Assembly: GCA_021521415.1 (NCBI GenBank)
Contig: JAIQDT010003567.1
Span: 1 to 64,000 of the forward strand
Length of the DNA stretch: 64,000 nt
Reading direction: 5' to 3'
DNA from: Bidens hawaiensis
Taxonomy: Eukaryota; Streptophyta; Magnoliopsida; Asterales; Asteraceae
Of this stretch, positions 23,092 to 35,372 are shown piece by piece. Positions within the stretch are counted from its first letter, which is position 1; each line of letters opens with the position of its first letter. The notes beneath the pieces were generated by a model. That model did no database searches. It was not told the origin of the DNA and was given only the letters and a program-made list of their open reading frames with translations. The translations under genes were made by a program, and so were the position numbers.

Positions 23092-23507
23092 ACAGTGAAT
23101 TCAACGAAGAAAGAAATTATCGGAGAAATCGAAGAGTATGGAAACGTACGGAGCAAAATAAGGGTTTCTCCTATTTATACCCATCGCAGTTAATGCGATG
23201 AGACGACGTACAGAAGAGAGAGAAGGTGACGATCCAACAGAATGATAGATGTCTAACATGTCAGATGGAAAAAGAGAAAGGGAAAATTGAACAGTTTTCA
23301 GGAGCTGTCACACGCCTGTAGGACGTCAAAATAAATCCTAACACTCTCAATCTTGTCAGCAGGACAGACCTATCACATCAAGCACTAATGTTTATCCTAA
23401 TCCTTATTTTAATAATTCTCAAAAACAGCTTAACTCCCAAAAAGTTCTCAAGTCCATAATTCCATCCACCCGGAAGAAACACGGAAGAAACAATGGACTG
23501 ACGGGAC

Positions 23508-24254
23508 TTATAGAGGTAGGGTCGTATAATAAAGGAATAGAACCAGAAGATCTTAGCCCGTTAAACACATCCGTACGTCATTCCTACCAAGAATAGTACC
23601 CGCGAGGATACCCGCCAAAGAGTAAAAGTCCAATCAATTCATCCAGAAACCCGCGAAAGATACCCACAGGCAGAAGAACAAGTGAATATAAGAACATTCT
23701 TCTAGAAGCTTGTGGGAGGCACCCACAGGAAGGAAAGAATGACTTCACATTTGTAAAGAAAAGACAGTTGGCAAACAAAAGAATCCTGGATAGTGACGTT
23801 TACCTTCTCAATAGAGAGCATGTGACAGTGTAACCAATGAGGAGGAGCCAGCTGGATATTCTCCAACGGTTTAAAGCCGACCACATGTATCTCCAGGTAA
23901 AGGAAGCATCTTTTGGATAGTGATAACTTGACCCATCATTCTCTCTCACCCCGTCTATAAATACCATCATAATCATTAAGAGGTATTCATACACAACACC
24001 CATAATACATCAATCACTTTTCATTAAGTACTTTCTCTCTCAAGAAAATGTTACTTATTCTCACGCTGGAGGGTGGTTACGAGAAGAACCCTCATATTGT
24101 CCTTCTTGTAACGCGCTCACAGTGATTTGTTTTGTAGGATACAGATACAGATTTAGCCTAATTCTCAACTCGTTTAAGCTAATTACATCCTTTGAATTCC
24201 TAAACGATGGAAATTAGATCTAATCCCAGTATGATTCGGGTCTGTGTTTCTTCA
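23508..24254 (+). repeat. 3' LTR of the Tat element
   Basis: Collinear with 11125-11905, with the same TATA box TATAAATA (23956-23963) and the same end GTGTTTCTTCA at 24254. It is missing about 35 bp found in the 5' LTR around 11495-11530. The start is uncertain by some bases. Confidence 0.75.
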
Positions 24255-24678
24255 CTAGCGAACATATTTATAGACTCAATGGGTGTGACCCTCACACGAA
24301 CGCAATCAATTTTTTTGTGTATGTGTTATTGTTCAACACACGTGAGTGGTAGCAAGAATCAAGACACAATAACCAATGTTTTGTTATTTGTTTATTGAAT
24401 AAATTATGCCAACAACTTCACAAAGGAATATTTCTTTGTGCGTGGAACTTCAAAGACTTTTAAGGTAAGGATTGACCCAATAAACATAAAGAAATATTGG
24501 CTACAATCAAGAATTAAAACAATACTTTATTTAGAATAGGAAACTAGAAGATGAAAACAAACGATGGTTGGATAGGCGGCGGCACGCCGCCCTGGCTAGG
24601 GTTTGAATTCGGTGGTGACTGCTAGTTTTTTTTTTGTTTTTTTGTGGCGCAATAGAGAAGAAATTAATCAGAACCTAA
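24255..24678 (-). other. Internal leader of a minus-strand Copia-type relic
   Basis: No gene is supported. It adjoins a primer site and LTR edge at 24679-24692, so it is probably 5' leader of that element, cut by the Tat insertion. Confidence 0.35.
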
Positions 24679-25143
24679 GGCTCTGATACTATGTAAGATA
24701 GGGTAAAATTCTTATCATTTCCATTCAATATAGGGGTACAATATATAGAGATATAAGCGGGCCGTGGGCTCGTACCTAAAACCCTAAATACTATGTTTCA
24801 ATACTCCCTTGTAATCATCAAATGCTTAGACTGGAAACAATATAGAAAAAAACATAATGGCATAATGATAATAATAGAAAAAAAAAAGAAGAGAAAAGAA
24901 AAAACCGGTCTGAATCTCGATTCTTGATTTGGTGCTAAAGTTTTGCCAACAAATCCATAATATATTCCTGGTCTTCAAAGTAGGTGACTACGGCGCTGAA
25001 TTTAACACTTTTGGCCTGCACAATTTCTGGTTTTCAAAAAAAATGTCACAAAATTTTGAAGTATAAAACAATTCTTGGTTTCATAATCCAATATTGCAAA
25101 AGTCTCAGATCTTTTTTGACAAAAACCTAGAGACCTAAGGTAC
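24679..25143 (-). repeat. Copia-type 5' LTR with primer site, minus strand
   Basis: On the minus strand the LTR ends ..ATCTTACA at 24692 and is followed by AGTATCAGAGCC (complement of 24679-24690), a tRNA-Met-type primer site. Going right, the LTR runs to about 25143 (ACCTAAGGTACA). A related LTR edge is at 10284. No coding domain of this element remains in the window. Confidence 0.5.
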
Positions 25144-25293
25144 AAGACTTAATGTATATTGATTAAGGTTTCCCGCTCATTTTCGGTTTCCTTATAATCT
25201 CATCTGAATCAGTTTCAACCCTTAGTCCCTTGCCACTCGTTTTTATTTCCGTCGTTGGGCTCTTTAGTTCATCCCTGAAATCGCTCAGCTTGC

Positions 25294-25795
25294 TGATGTA
25301 TATAAAATTATACATCTTTTTAGGGCTAAAATATCTCCAAAATAGCGTAATATTGGCAATAATATTAGAATAAATAACCACTAACGTTTATAATTTCTAT
25401 CTCTAGGTAAATATAACGCTAAAGAATAAAACGAGCTGATATGCGAAGAAAAACAGAGAAAACTATTAAAACCAACTCAGCACACCTCATGGTGAAGCAA
25501 GAGATGGCCATATTACAAGCATACGAGGAAAAGACAAAATTCAGAAGTTATAACATGGCCCATGTTAACACCAACACACCCCATGTTGAAAGTACAAGAG
25601 GAAAAGACAAAATAGAAGACTCTGAAGCTCAACACGGGCCATGTTGACATCAACATGCCCCTTGTTGATAGTTTAAGAGAAAAGAAAAAATAGAAGCTTC
25701 CTGGATCAACACGGTCGTGCCCAGGCTCAACACGGGCCGTGTCAAGACAAGACTCTCCTGCTGTACTTTCTGACAACGAGCTTTGAAGAATATCA
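25294..25795 (+). repeat. Athila-type LTR fragment
   Basis: Begins TGATGTATATAAAATTATAC and is the inverted counterpart of the right part of the LTR at 56842-58072: shared blocks include ATCTCCAAAATAG/ATCTCCAAATAGG, AATAAATAACCACTAA, TTTCTATCTCTAGGTAAATA and several AACACGGGCCATGTT-like palindromes. The fragment ends abruptly near 25795 against Copia reverse transcriptase sequence, so either the LTR or the Copia element was truncated there. Confidence 0.65.
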
Positions 25796-25810
25796 GACAA
25801 AATGATCAAC

Positions 25811-26970
25811 ACTTAGAAGTGCATTTCTGAATGTGGTGATTCATGAAGAGGTTTACGTGAAGCAACCTCATGGTTTTGAAGATCATGATTATCCCGAGCG
25901 TGTTTATAGATTAAACAAGGCTCTTTATGGAAAACACCAAACCCCGAGAGCTTGGTACAGCACGTTGGCTTGTAATCTCTTTTTCAAAACCGTGGATTGT
26001 AATCTCAAGAGGGACTGTGGATTGTAATCTCTTTTTCAAGATTGTGAAAGATGATCTTCTTCTAATCCAGATATATGTTGACGATATCATCTTTGGTTCC
26101 ACAAACGACAGCTTATGCAAATATTTTGAGAAGACGATCTAGACGAAGTTTGAGATGAGCTCGTTGGGAGTAATGAGTTTCTTTCTAGGGTTGCAGGTTC
26201 ACCAGTCTAATTTGGGAATCTTTATTCACCAGACGAAGTATCTAAATGATGTCTTGAGCCGATTAGAGATATCAGCCCGAAAAGTACCTTCAACTCCTCT
26301 CCATTTGGGTTCGAATTTATTACCGGATGAATTAATGGATGCCGTAGATCCAACCCTCTATCGTGCAATGATCGGTTCGTTAATATATCTAACTGCTTTT
26401 CGTTCTAATATTGTTTTTTTTTGTTTGCTAGTGTGCTAGGTATCAATCGAGTACCCGAGTGACTCATCTTGCGGCGATTAAGCGTATCTTTCACTATATG
26501 AGGGGAATCCTTGATATCGGGTTATGGTACCCCAAGGATGATAGTTTCGAGCTTTCTACCTATACAGGTTCGGCCTTCGAAGGTTGCAAGATAAATTTCC
26601 AGTCCACAACAACGGGTTGCCAATTCTTAAGAAACCGGCTTATTTCCTGGCAATAGAAGAAGCAGACGACGGTCTCCACTTCAATCACGGAAGCCAAATA
26701 CGTGACAGCCTCAAGTTGCTATTCACATGTTTTATGTATCCAACTACATTTGAGGGATTACAGTTTGAAGTTTCTTACTACTCTCATTTATATTGATAAT
26801 TCTTAAGCTATTTGTATTACGAAAAACCCCATACAGCATTCGAAAATCAAGCATATTGAAATCCAGTATCACTTTATTCGGGATTTTCCCGAAAAGAAGT
26901 AATTTCTTCAGAAAAAATTCATACTGATTTTCAGAAAGCTGACATTTTTACCAAGGCTTTTGATAAATAA
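25811..26970 (+). pseudogene. SIRE-like Copia reverse transcriptase and RNase H, 3' part, broken
   Basis: The Ty1/Copia RVT_2 domain starts mid-way: VIHEEVYVKQPHGFEDHDYP, RVYRLNKALYGKHQTPRAWY, the catalytic motif IYVDDIIFGSTN (about 26068-26105), then EMSSLGVMSFFLGLQVHQSN and SRLEISARKVPSTPLHLGSN. The RNase H part follows after frame changes (HLAAIKRIFHYMRGILDIGL, a TEAKYV-like piece near 26685, HIEIQYHFIRD near 26845) and ends about 26970. At 25971-26040 a short segment is duplicated (TTGTAATCTCTTTTTCAA twice), which adds a frameshift. The first half of pol and gag are missing. It belongs to the same element as the post-pol gene at 37978-40743. Confidence 0.8.
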
Positions 26971-28429
26971 CTCGCTCTATATTCTTGCTTGGTCTAAATG
27001 GTCTAAAATCATTTTCAGAAATTCAATCGCTCAGTTGATCACTTTTATTTCTTTTATAGTTTTTCATTTATTTTCTTTCATTTTGTTTTTGATTTTTGGG
27101 GGAGAATATTAGAAAACTACAAAAAGAATGTGATTGTTTTTGAGATGTTTAGAAATACAAAAAGATTGAAAAGTCCAAAATTTTGAGAAATTTGATCTGA
27201 CATGTTGGGAAGTGATGGTACATTGACTTAACATATCTAGCACATGGATAAATTAGACAAAAAATTATCGTAAGATCAATTGTATGATGTGTATGATAGG
27301 CTTGAAAAATCATATAAGTGTTGAAAAGATATAAACTTAAATGCTTGCTAAATCTAGTGGTACATCTTGATGCATAGTTAATATCTGCTTTTAAGTTCCA
27401 AAAAGTTTAAAGATTGCGGTGTGTACATGCGTTCATTTTGCAAAGAAATTAAGCTTATTTTTCTTTTCATTTTGCAAAGAAATTCTGGTTTATTTTTTCT
27501 TTATTTTGGTTCAAATCTTGTATTCACTTTGCATGGTAAGACTATCTGTCATGAGGGTTAAGATTTGGGTATTCTGCTTTATTTTCTTTGGTGTTTCGTA
27601 TAAATAGTTGGACTTTCTTCGCTCGATAATACAGTATTATCCAAATTGATTGTTAAGGCCTTGTACACTTCAACTTATGTTTATCTTTTTATTTTGTTAA
27701 AATGGAACCATATCCATGAGTAATAATACTAATCTTGAGTTAAAATTTTAGCCTTTTACTTTATTTTCCTTTTATTATTTTTGCATGGGACACAACTAAT
27801 CATATTAAATCTGTGAAAAATAATATATGTGACAAATCACTATATAGGATAAAAATTATGTCTGATAGCTGGGGTCTATATAAGATTTTTGTTTAATTGA
27901 ACCTTAAACGTATTGTAAGGCTACTGAAAGATTTGTGTAATGTTTAAAGTGGACAATTATATCTGCAAATTGTCATTGGATTATGTGCATAATAATGTCA
28001 AAATTGAAGTGTTGGTTAGGACGTTACTAGAATATGATCCCATGTTGCGATCTTTCTCACAAAAATATGTACTGCTTATTATATTTTGATTGATTTTTTA
28101 CTTTGATATTTGAAAAAAAAAGGATTATGTTTGTTTTAGCTTAAAATTTTAAAATCAAAAAAGATTTTAGTTCTGCTTTATTTTTTGATCATCGAGCTGT
28201 GCGGAATTAAAATGATTAAAATCTGGGATTTTACTTGTTTTGTTCAAATTTTACCCATGTTTGTAAGTTAAAATGGTGGTTTTTACTTCAAAATTCATGG
28301 TTTGAGGGGGAATTTATAAATTTGTGGGGTCCATTGGGTAAATTTTCATTCATTCACTAGTTTGGATCTTCATTCGCTAAATTTTTCAATGATGGAACCT
28401 ATTCACTAGTTAATTCAGTGAATAAGCCT
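26971..28429 (+). other. Post-pol spacer of the plus-strand SIRE-like element
   Basis: No gene. A purine tract TGGGGGAGA lies at 27098-27106. The stretch from about 27640 to 28429 is repeated in inverted orientation at about 56000-56800, which shows it is part of the element family and not host DNA. At its right end the CATTCGCTA/CATTCACTA motif starts to recur (28350-28430). The chromovirus begins here. Confidence 0.6.
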
Positions 28430-30235
28430 CATTCACTGAATTTCTCTTTCGCATTATTAGTCTACGCTATACTGTTAACAGATGAAGCTTGTTCTTTAAG
28501 GTTTTAGCGAATGAATGGACATTTGTTAAATGTTTAACAAATGAGCTGTACGGAGTATATATACTTAGGGTTAACGAATGGAACCCAATTCGTCTACCAG
28601 TGTGTACCTCGTATCGTTTTCTCAATAAGCAAACCTTATGCAAATTTTAGCCATGCCATATTACATCATTAGAGCATCGTCATAGTCATCGCTAGGTCAA
28701 TGCTAATGCTTATTGGTTTTTGATTGTGATTTTACTCTAAATTTTTAAGCGTCTGACGATAAACCCTAACCATTTGAAAGATTGTGTTCGGTTGACTAGA
28801 ATTGTAGTTTGGTGCGTTTAACGCGAGGATTGAAGTGATTAACGACCAATTCAGCTCGAGGACACTTGGTTTGATGTACGAGCTATTGAAAAATCATTTT
28901 TATAAGTTATGGGGCTGAATTGGTTGTCGGTTACTCCAACGGGTCGGTACAACGCGCAATTGCGTTTATTGAGTAGTTGGTGAGTTGTACTTGCGAATTA
29001 CCGACCCATTTGACTCGTGTAGCGTCATGTGGACTTGTTGGCTGTGATTTTATCATGTTGGGTCCGCACGGGGCTGAGTTGGATGTTAATGGCATAATCG
29101 ACTCTTAAACGCGCTTATTGGTATCACCTAGTGCTTCCGGGGGTAATTTGGGAATTCTTAATTCCGGGGAGTGTCTAAGGGTCGTTTTGGTGAATGTGAG
29201 GCCTCGGGGGCTGTTGTGATTTAGTTTGATGAGGTCGAGGCTTTAGGTGACCCGAACCCCGTTAGAACGTCTCGTAGGGTAAACGAGTCATCTTGATGTC
29301 GTTAGTATTGATTGAATGTAAACCGGCAGGTGTTTGAGTCTTGGGATTTCTTAGGGATTCTCTAGCTCGTGGTGAATCCATGTCTCGTGTCAGGTGAGTT
29401 CATGATGCCCTTTTTTAATTCTTTTTAAGTTTTTGGGCTAGCATGCACACCTAAGCGAATTGCTTGATGAAACGTTTAAACTATTTTATATAGGCTTGCT
29501 AGTATATAGTTGGCCTTGGGATGTTATGGTATGTATATATATATTATTGTATGGCCAATATTTGGCGATGTTGTAGTCGTGTCGACTATGGATGTTTCGT
29601 ATGCCTACTTTGTGTTTGCATAAGTTGATGAGATGTTACTTTTTTGGGTTGTACGTTTGCTCGACCCTGATGTTATTACTTGGATGTTACATATATATAA
29701 TTATATATATATAGGAAGGTACTTATAAGGATATTTATATATATTTATGTGTATATATATATATATATATTTAAGAATGATTATTTACCAATGATGATGG
29801 CTTAACTGGTGTACTCCTTTTATATTTGAAAACCTTTGGAATGATTATTATGATTTTTTATTATTGATGCTATTTATTAAAACTTGAACTCACTCAGCTC
29901 CGACTTTGTGTGCATGTTAGTGTGAGTTTCAGGTTAGGAGGATGTTGTCTTATCGCTTGGACGTGCACGAAGCTACTTGGACGGTGAATGACATACGTGG
30001 ATGAAAGATTTTATTATTGAACATTTTATTTTAAAAAGTTTTATAAATATATTTAAATTGGTTTTGGGCATAATTTCCCGGGGTTTTGGGAACTTATTTT
30101 ATTATTTATGTTTTCTGCTGAATTATACTATGAATTGGTCATTTTAATGAAATGAATTATTTTCAAGTTTAAATATTTTTACAAGTATTTTGTATGAATA
30201 CCAACTGTAGGGTTCCCGAGGTTCGGGGCCTTACA
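28430..30235 (+). repeat. Chromovirus 5' LTR, 5'-truncated
   Basis: Collinear with 35707-37516 and ending GGGGCCTTACA. Its first part carries TAGCGAATGAATGG, a second TATA-like box (TATATATA, 28556-28563) and TTAACGAATGG, words typical of the surrounding SIRE-like elements. The normal LTR start (TATAACATCCG at 35368) has no copy here. Confidence 0.85.
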
Positions 30236-30238
30236 AGT

Positions 30239-30251
30239 TGGTATCAGAGCC
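30239..30251 (+). promoter_or_regulatory. Primer-binding site (tRNA-Met)
   Basis: TGGTATCAGAGCC, three bases after the LTR end, is the exact plant initiator-tRNA-Met type site. Confidence 0.9.
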
Positions 30252-30583
30252 ATGGTTCGAGGGATCCGAGCATCCCCGAATGCTTGGACTCGAACTGTAA
30301 GAAAGAAACTAGTATGCCCACCGCGAGTAGCTGCACGCCAAGAGGTAACTGTAAATTATTTAGTCATTCCTTTGAATTTAAGGTTTCTAGTATGTGATTA
30401 ATTGTTTAAGTGTTAGATAGAATGCTAATGTGGTTAGGGGCCGGGGGTGATTAGGACGGGCGGATAAAGTAAACGACTAATTACACTTGATCAACGTCAT
30501 TAGCAGTTTACCCTTTACCTTACATGTTCTAAATGCCACTTGTACTTGACCGTGTTAAAATTCTGTCTTTGTAGGGATAAGTC

Positions 30584-31800
30584 ATGGTTAATACTCGAGC
30601 AGCTAAGAGAGGCCGTCCTAGTGTTCGTGGTCGTGGTCGTAAGCCACGTGTCGAAGCCGAGAGTGAGATTCCTACTTCCCAGAAGGAAGAAAACCCGATT
30701 CATGAGGAGGGGGATAACCCCGCCTAAGATCCTGCTATGCGCACGGCAATCGCGGATGAGGTTTACTAGGTGCTCCATAGCGCCATTCCTGAGATCGTTG
30801 CTGAGGCCGTTAGGGCCATGGAGGAGATCATTGGTTGGTAAGAGTTCGGATAAGGGAAGGAAGAGTAAGGAGGTGCAAGTCGAAGAGGAAGAGGAGGTGT
30901 ATGTGCCGACTGGGGATGAAGACGAAGTGCGGACTGTTAGTGTATCTACTCGGGGTTGCTCATATGGTGACTTTAAGAAGTGTGACCCTCTGTCTTTCGA
31001 TGATACTAAGGATGCGTTGGCATCACATCAGTGGGTGAGGGAGATGGAGGTCGTTCTGAGAGTCAATAAGTGCAAGGGGGATGACATGGTGACGTATGCT
31101 ACTGCCTCGTTTCGTTCCAAGGCATGTTGGTGGGATAATCTGGCGCAGGCTATGGGTGATCGTTCGATTAGGAGGATGATATGGGATGAGCTGAAGAGGT
31201 TGGTTATTGATCAGTTTTTTCCTCCGCATGAATTGGTTAAGATTGAACAAGAATTCTTAACCTTGAAGGCGGGTAGTATGACGCATCGGGAGTATACCAC
31301 CAAGTTTAACCAGATGGCCCGTTTATGTCCCGATTTGATTACTCCCGAAGCCAAGAGGATTAAAAAGTATGTGAAGGGGCGTCCGGCAGATATTCGTAGG
31401 GGTGTGGTGACCACCGACATGAACTCCTTTCACTCGGTAGTTACCCTAGCAGGTACATTATATGATCAGAGGGAGAAGTTACCGCCGACCGAGGCTAGGA
31501 AGATGGAACACAAATTCATTCGGTAAGCGGCCCGGGGGGAGCCATTTCAATTCGTCAGAGAAAAGGGTAAAGACCGAGACTTCTGAGTTTAAGAGGGATG
31601 CGGCGTTCAGTAATTGCAAGAAGTGCAGGAAACCGCACAAGGGGGAACGTAAGAGTGGGTCTGGCTCCTGTTTTCGTTGTGATAAGGTTGGACACCCCAT
31701 TTCAAGTGTCTGACGTCGACTTGTTTCCGCTGTAAGGGTTCCGGTCACTTGGCATCAAATTGTCCTACCAGTAAGGCGGGGGGATCCGGTCAGGGGACTT
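30584..31800 (+). pseudogene. Chromovirus gag, frameshifted
   Basis: The start ATG at 30584 opens MVNTRAAKRGRPSVRGRGRK, a typical basic chromovirus gag start. After in-frame stops near 30725 and 30767 and a frame change before about 30880, the capsid domain reads openly: YGDFKKCDPLSFDDTKDALA, WVREMEVVLR, YATASFRSKACWWDNL and LKAGSMTHREYTTKFNQMAR, matching Retrotrans_gag. Another shift at about 31525 leads to two zinc knuckles: CFRCDKVGHP (31670-31710), followed in another frame by CFRCKGSGHLASNC near 31728. This would form the virus-like particle in the cytoplasm. Confidence 0.85.
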
Positions 31801-31983
31801 CCTAGAGGGGGAAGATGGAAGAGAAGCCGAAGGCCAGGGCGAGGGCCTTTAACATCTCCAAGAGGGAGGCGAAGGAGGATGCGGATGTTGTTTCAGGTAC
31901 TTTTCCTTATTTAGCTTTTATGCCACCGTTATAATTTCTTATCCTTTGGAATCGTATGCGATGATCATGTAGATAAGCCGTAG

Positions 31984-32304
31984 TATAATATTATCCCAGG
32001 TACCTTTTTACTTGATGAATTGCAGGCGTCAGTCTTATTTGATTCGGGCACCAGTAGAAGTTTTGTGTCTTCCGCTTTCTGTTCCTCGTTGAATAAATCA
32101 CCCGAGCGCGTAGTCGATGTTTTTGAGGTTGAGGTTGCCGTAGGAAAATCCGTTTCCGTGTCTAGGGCTATTCAGGGTTGTTCCATCGAGTTGTCTGGGT
32201 ATAAATTTCCGGTGCGATTGTATTTGATGCCGCTTGGTTGTTTCGATGTGGTGCTCCGGATGGATTGGTTCGCAAGTGTTGATGCTCAGATCATTTGTGG
32301 TTAG
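31984..32304 (+). pseudogene. Chromovirus aspartic protease region
   Basis: The frame contains ASVLFDSGTSRSFVSSAFC with the catalytic D-S-G triad, and the downstream segment CFDVVLRMDWFASVDAQIIC that normally reads VILGMDWL in the family; here the usual Gly is Arg. The frame ends with a stop at 32304, where related elements read on towards reverse transcriptase. It would process Gag-Pol. Confidence 0.8.
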
Positions 32305-32476
32305 AAACTCATTCGTCTGAGGGCCCCGGATGGGACCCAAATTACGGTCTTCGATGACCAGAATGGTGTGACGCCACATATCATATCCATGCTTAAGGCG
32401 GGAAGGTTGATGCAGCGGGGTTGTGGGGCGTATCTAGCGTATGCTATAAATATGAAAACCGAGGTGGCTACCATCA

Positions 32477-33382
32477 GTGATGTTCCTGTCGTTCGAGATT
32501 TCCCAGATGTATTTTCCAGATGATTTATCAGATGTGCCACCGGACCGCGAGGTCGAGTTCCAGATAGACCTTGTGCCGGGCGCAAAACCCATTGCTCGAG
32601 CCCCTTACCGTCTAGCACTGAATGAGATGAAAGAACTTATGGCTCAGTTGGAAAACTTGCTCGACAAGGGCTTCATTCGACCGAGCATCTCCCCTTGGGG
32701 TGCCCCGGTCCTTTTCATTAAGAAGAAGGACGGTAGCATGCGGATGTGCATTGACTACCGTGAATTGAATAAGCTCACTGTTAAAAATCGGTACCCTCTT
32801 CCAAGGATCGACGATTTATTTGATCAGCTCCAAGGAGCTAGTTGGTTCTCAAAGATCGACCTTAGGTCCGGGTATCATAAGTTGAAGATTCGGGAGGAAG
32901 ATATCCTTAAGACTGCCTTCCGCACTCGTTATGGGCATTATGAATTCCTCGTGATATCTTTTGGTTTGACCAACGCACCGGCTGCGTTCATGGATCTTAT
33001 AAACCGGGTGTGTAGGCCGATGCTCGATCGTTCGGTTATTGTGTTCATCGACGACATTCTTGTGTATTCCAAAAGTGAATCCGATCACGCCGGTCATCTC
33101 ACGGAAGTTTCGGAAGCTCTGCGAAAGAACAAGTTGTATGCGAAATTTTCAAAGTGTTCCTTTTGGTTACGTGAGGTTCAGTTCTTGGGTCATGTTATTA
33201 ACCCGAGTGGTATTTTGGTTGACCCTGCAAAGGTGGAAGCTGTAAACGAATGGGAATCTCCTAAGTCTCCATCCAAAATTCGTAGTTTTCTGGGCTTGGC
33301 GGGGTATTACCGCCGCTTCATTCCTGACTTTTCGAAGATTGCTTCATCATTGACCAAGTTGACTAGGAAGAGTGTTGACTAG
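32477..33382 (+). pseudogene. Chromovirus reverse transcriptase, open but cut by a frameshift
   Basis: A 301-residue open frame. Motifs in order: [97 protein letters not shown] and the catalytic [12 protein letters not shown] (palm Asp pair). The thumb [20 protein letters not shown] and the linker [16 protein letters not shown] follow. All standard active-site residues are present. A 16-bp tandem duplication at about 33364-33395 shifts the frame at the border to RNase H. The ATG at 32477 lies within the polyprotein and is not a true start. Confidence 0.9.
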
Positions 33383-35372
33383 GAAGAGTGTTAAGTTCGT
33401 CTGGGGTACTGAGCAGGAGAAGGCTTTTCTCGAGTTGAAGAACAGGTTGACTCATGCCCCGATTTTAGCTTTACCTGATGGCATAGATGATCTAGTGGTT
33501 TATTCTGATGCCTCTTATCATTGGCTTGGGTTTCTTCTGATACAGCAAGGTCGAGTCATTGCTTATGCCACACGGCAGTTGAAGCCTCATGAGGCGAATT
33601 ATCCTACTCACGATTTGGAGCTGGCGGTGGTTGTGTTTGCGCTTAAGTTGTGGAGGCATTATTTGTACGGTGTTCCTTGCGTTATCTATACCGATCATAA
33701 GAGCTTAAAGTATTTCTTCGAACAAAAGGAACTGAATATGCGACAACGTCGATGGTTGGAGTTGATTAAGGATTATGATCTGGAGATTATGTACCGTCCC
33801 GGTAAGGCTAACGTGGTAGCCGACGCGTTGAGCTGGAAGGAGAGACCAAAACCCATTCATGTAAAATCTTATCAGCTTATTCTTAAACCCGATATTTTGA
33901 AACAGATAGCCAACGTTCAGAATGAAGCTTTGCAGGTGGAATGGATTATGTCAGAGCGTATTTGGGGTCAAGAAAGATTGTTGGAAGACGTCGATGATGG
34001 GGTGAAGTATAAGGATGGGCGTCTATGGGTACCGAGTTATGGGGGATTCAGAGGTAAAATTTTGGATGAGGCACACAAGTCGCGCTATTTCAATCACCCG
34101 GGCGCGACCAAGATGTACCAAGACCTGAAGAAGAATTATTGGTGGCCTGTGATAAAGTTTGAGGTGGCTCAGTACGTGAGTAAGTGTTTGACGTGTCTGC
34201 AAGTTAAGGCCGAGCACCAGAAGCCATTCGGGAAATTTCCACCATTGGAAATACCTGAGTGGAAATGGGAGCATCTTACGATGGATTTTGTGACTAAACT
34301 GCCTCGTACTCTTAGGGGTAATTATGACACCATTTGGGTAATCTTTAATAGACTGACCAAGAGCGCTCATTTCTTGCCGATTCGAGAGACTTTTAATTCT
34401 AAGTAGCTGGCCGATGTGTTTATTCGTGAGATCGTTTCTAGGCACGGGGTGCCGGTATCTATTGTTTCGGATAGGGATACACGTTTTACCTCTAGGTTTT
34501 GGAAGAAATTTCATGAGGAGATGGGTACCAAACTCCTCATCAGTATCGCTTATCACCCGCAGACGGATGGTCAGTCCGAGAGGACCATACAGACACTTGA
34601 GGATATGTTGCGGGCTTGTGTTATCGATTTTGGTGGTAGTTGGGATCGTCACTTACCGCTAGTCGAGTTCTCGTATAATAATAGTTATTACGCCACGATT
34701 GGGATGCCACCGTTTGAGATGTTGTATGGTAGGAGGTGTAGGACTCCAGTCTGTTGGGGTTCCATTGGTCAGAAGCAGTTGGGTAGTTTGGAGGTGGTTG
34801 AGGCTACGACTGAGAAGCTCTATAAGATAAAGGCTTTTATGAAGGTTGCTCAGGATCGTCAAAAGTCCTATGCGGATAAAAGGTGAAGACCTATTGTGTT
34901 TGAGGCTGGGGACCGGGTTATGTTGAAAGTTTCTCCTTGGAAGGGTATTAATTGTTTTCATAAGAGGGGAAAGCTTAGTCCGAGGTTCATCGGTTCGTTC
35001 CGTATATTATCCCGTGTTGGTGAAGTGGCGTATAGACTGGACTTGCCTGATGAGCTCCCGAGGATTCATCCTACTTTCCACGTGTCCCACTTGAGGAAAT
35101 GTCTAGCTGATGAGGAGGCCCATGTGCCTCTTGATGATATTGAGCTTGATAGTAAGCTGAACTACGTTGAAGAACCGGTTGCTATAATTGATCGTCAGGA
35201 AATGCGTTTGAGGAGTAAGGTGGTTAGACAGGTGAAGGTGCAGTGGAAGCACCATAGGGGCTCTGAGGCTACTTGGGAGTCCGAAGACGAGATGATGAAA
35301 CTCTATCCGCAGTTGTTCCTGTCGCATTGGGATTCGGGGACGAATCCCATTATAAGGGGGGTGGACTTATAA
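33372..35372 (+). pseudogene. Chromovirus RNase H, integrase and chromodomain, two in-frame stops
   Basis: One frame runs from 33372 to 35372 with stops only at 34404-34406 (TAG) and 34884-34886 (TGA). RNase [41 protein letters not shown] and [13 protein letters not shown]. Integrase zinc domain: [18 protein letters not shown] with [13 protein letters not shown]. Catalytic core: [21 protein letters not shown] and AYHPQTDGQSERTIQTLEDM, giving the D, D and E residues. The C-terminal domain has [13 protein letters not shown] and [12 protein letters not shown], then HVSHLRKC. The last about 55 residues ([20 protein letters not shown]) form a chromodomain, which in chromoviruses guides insertion to particular chromatin. 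The frame ends five bases into the 3' LTR. Confidence 0.92.
35354..35366 (+). promoter_or_regulatory. Polypurine tract of the chromovirus
   Basis: AAGGGGGGTGGAC immediately before the 3' LTR start, where plus-strand DNA synthesis would be primed. Confidence 0.8.

Larger units (their letters stand above)
11125..24254 (+). mobile_element. Tat-type Ty3/Gypsy retrotransposon, about 13 kb, broken
   Basis: Matching LTRs (11125-11905 and 23508-24254) flank, in order, primer site, gag, protease, reverse transcriptase, RNase H, a second RNase H, integrase and an antisense gene. The second RNase H and the antisense ORF before the 3' LTR mark the Tat lineage (Ogre, Grande and Retand are relatives). Every coding part has stops or frameshifts. 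Two later insertions split it: a hAT-like element at 16098-16749 and an LTR at 17186-19450. No target duplication was found because the left LTR boundary is blurred. Confidence 0.85.

Noticed and set aside
30515..30778. Minus-strand 87-residue open frame
   Set aside because: Antisense of the chromovirus gag start.
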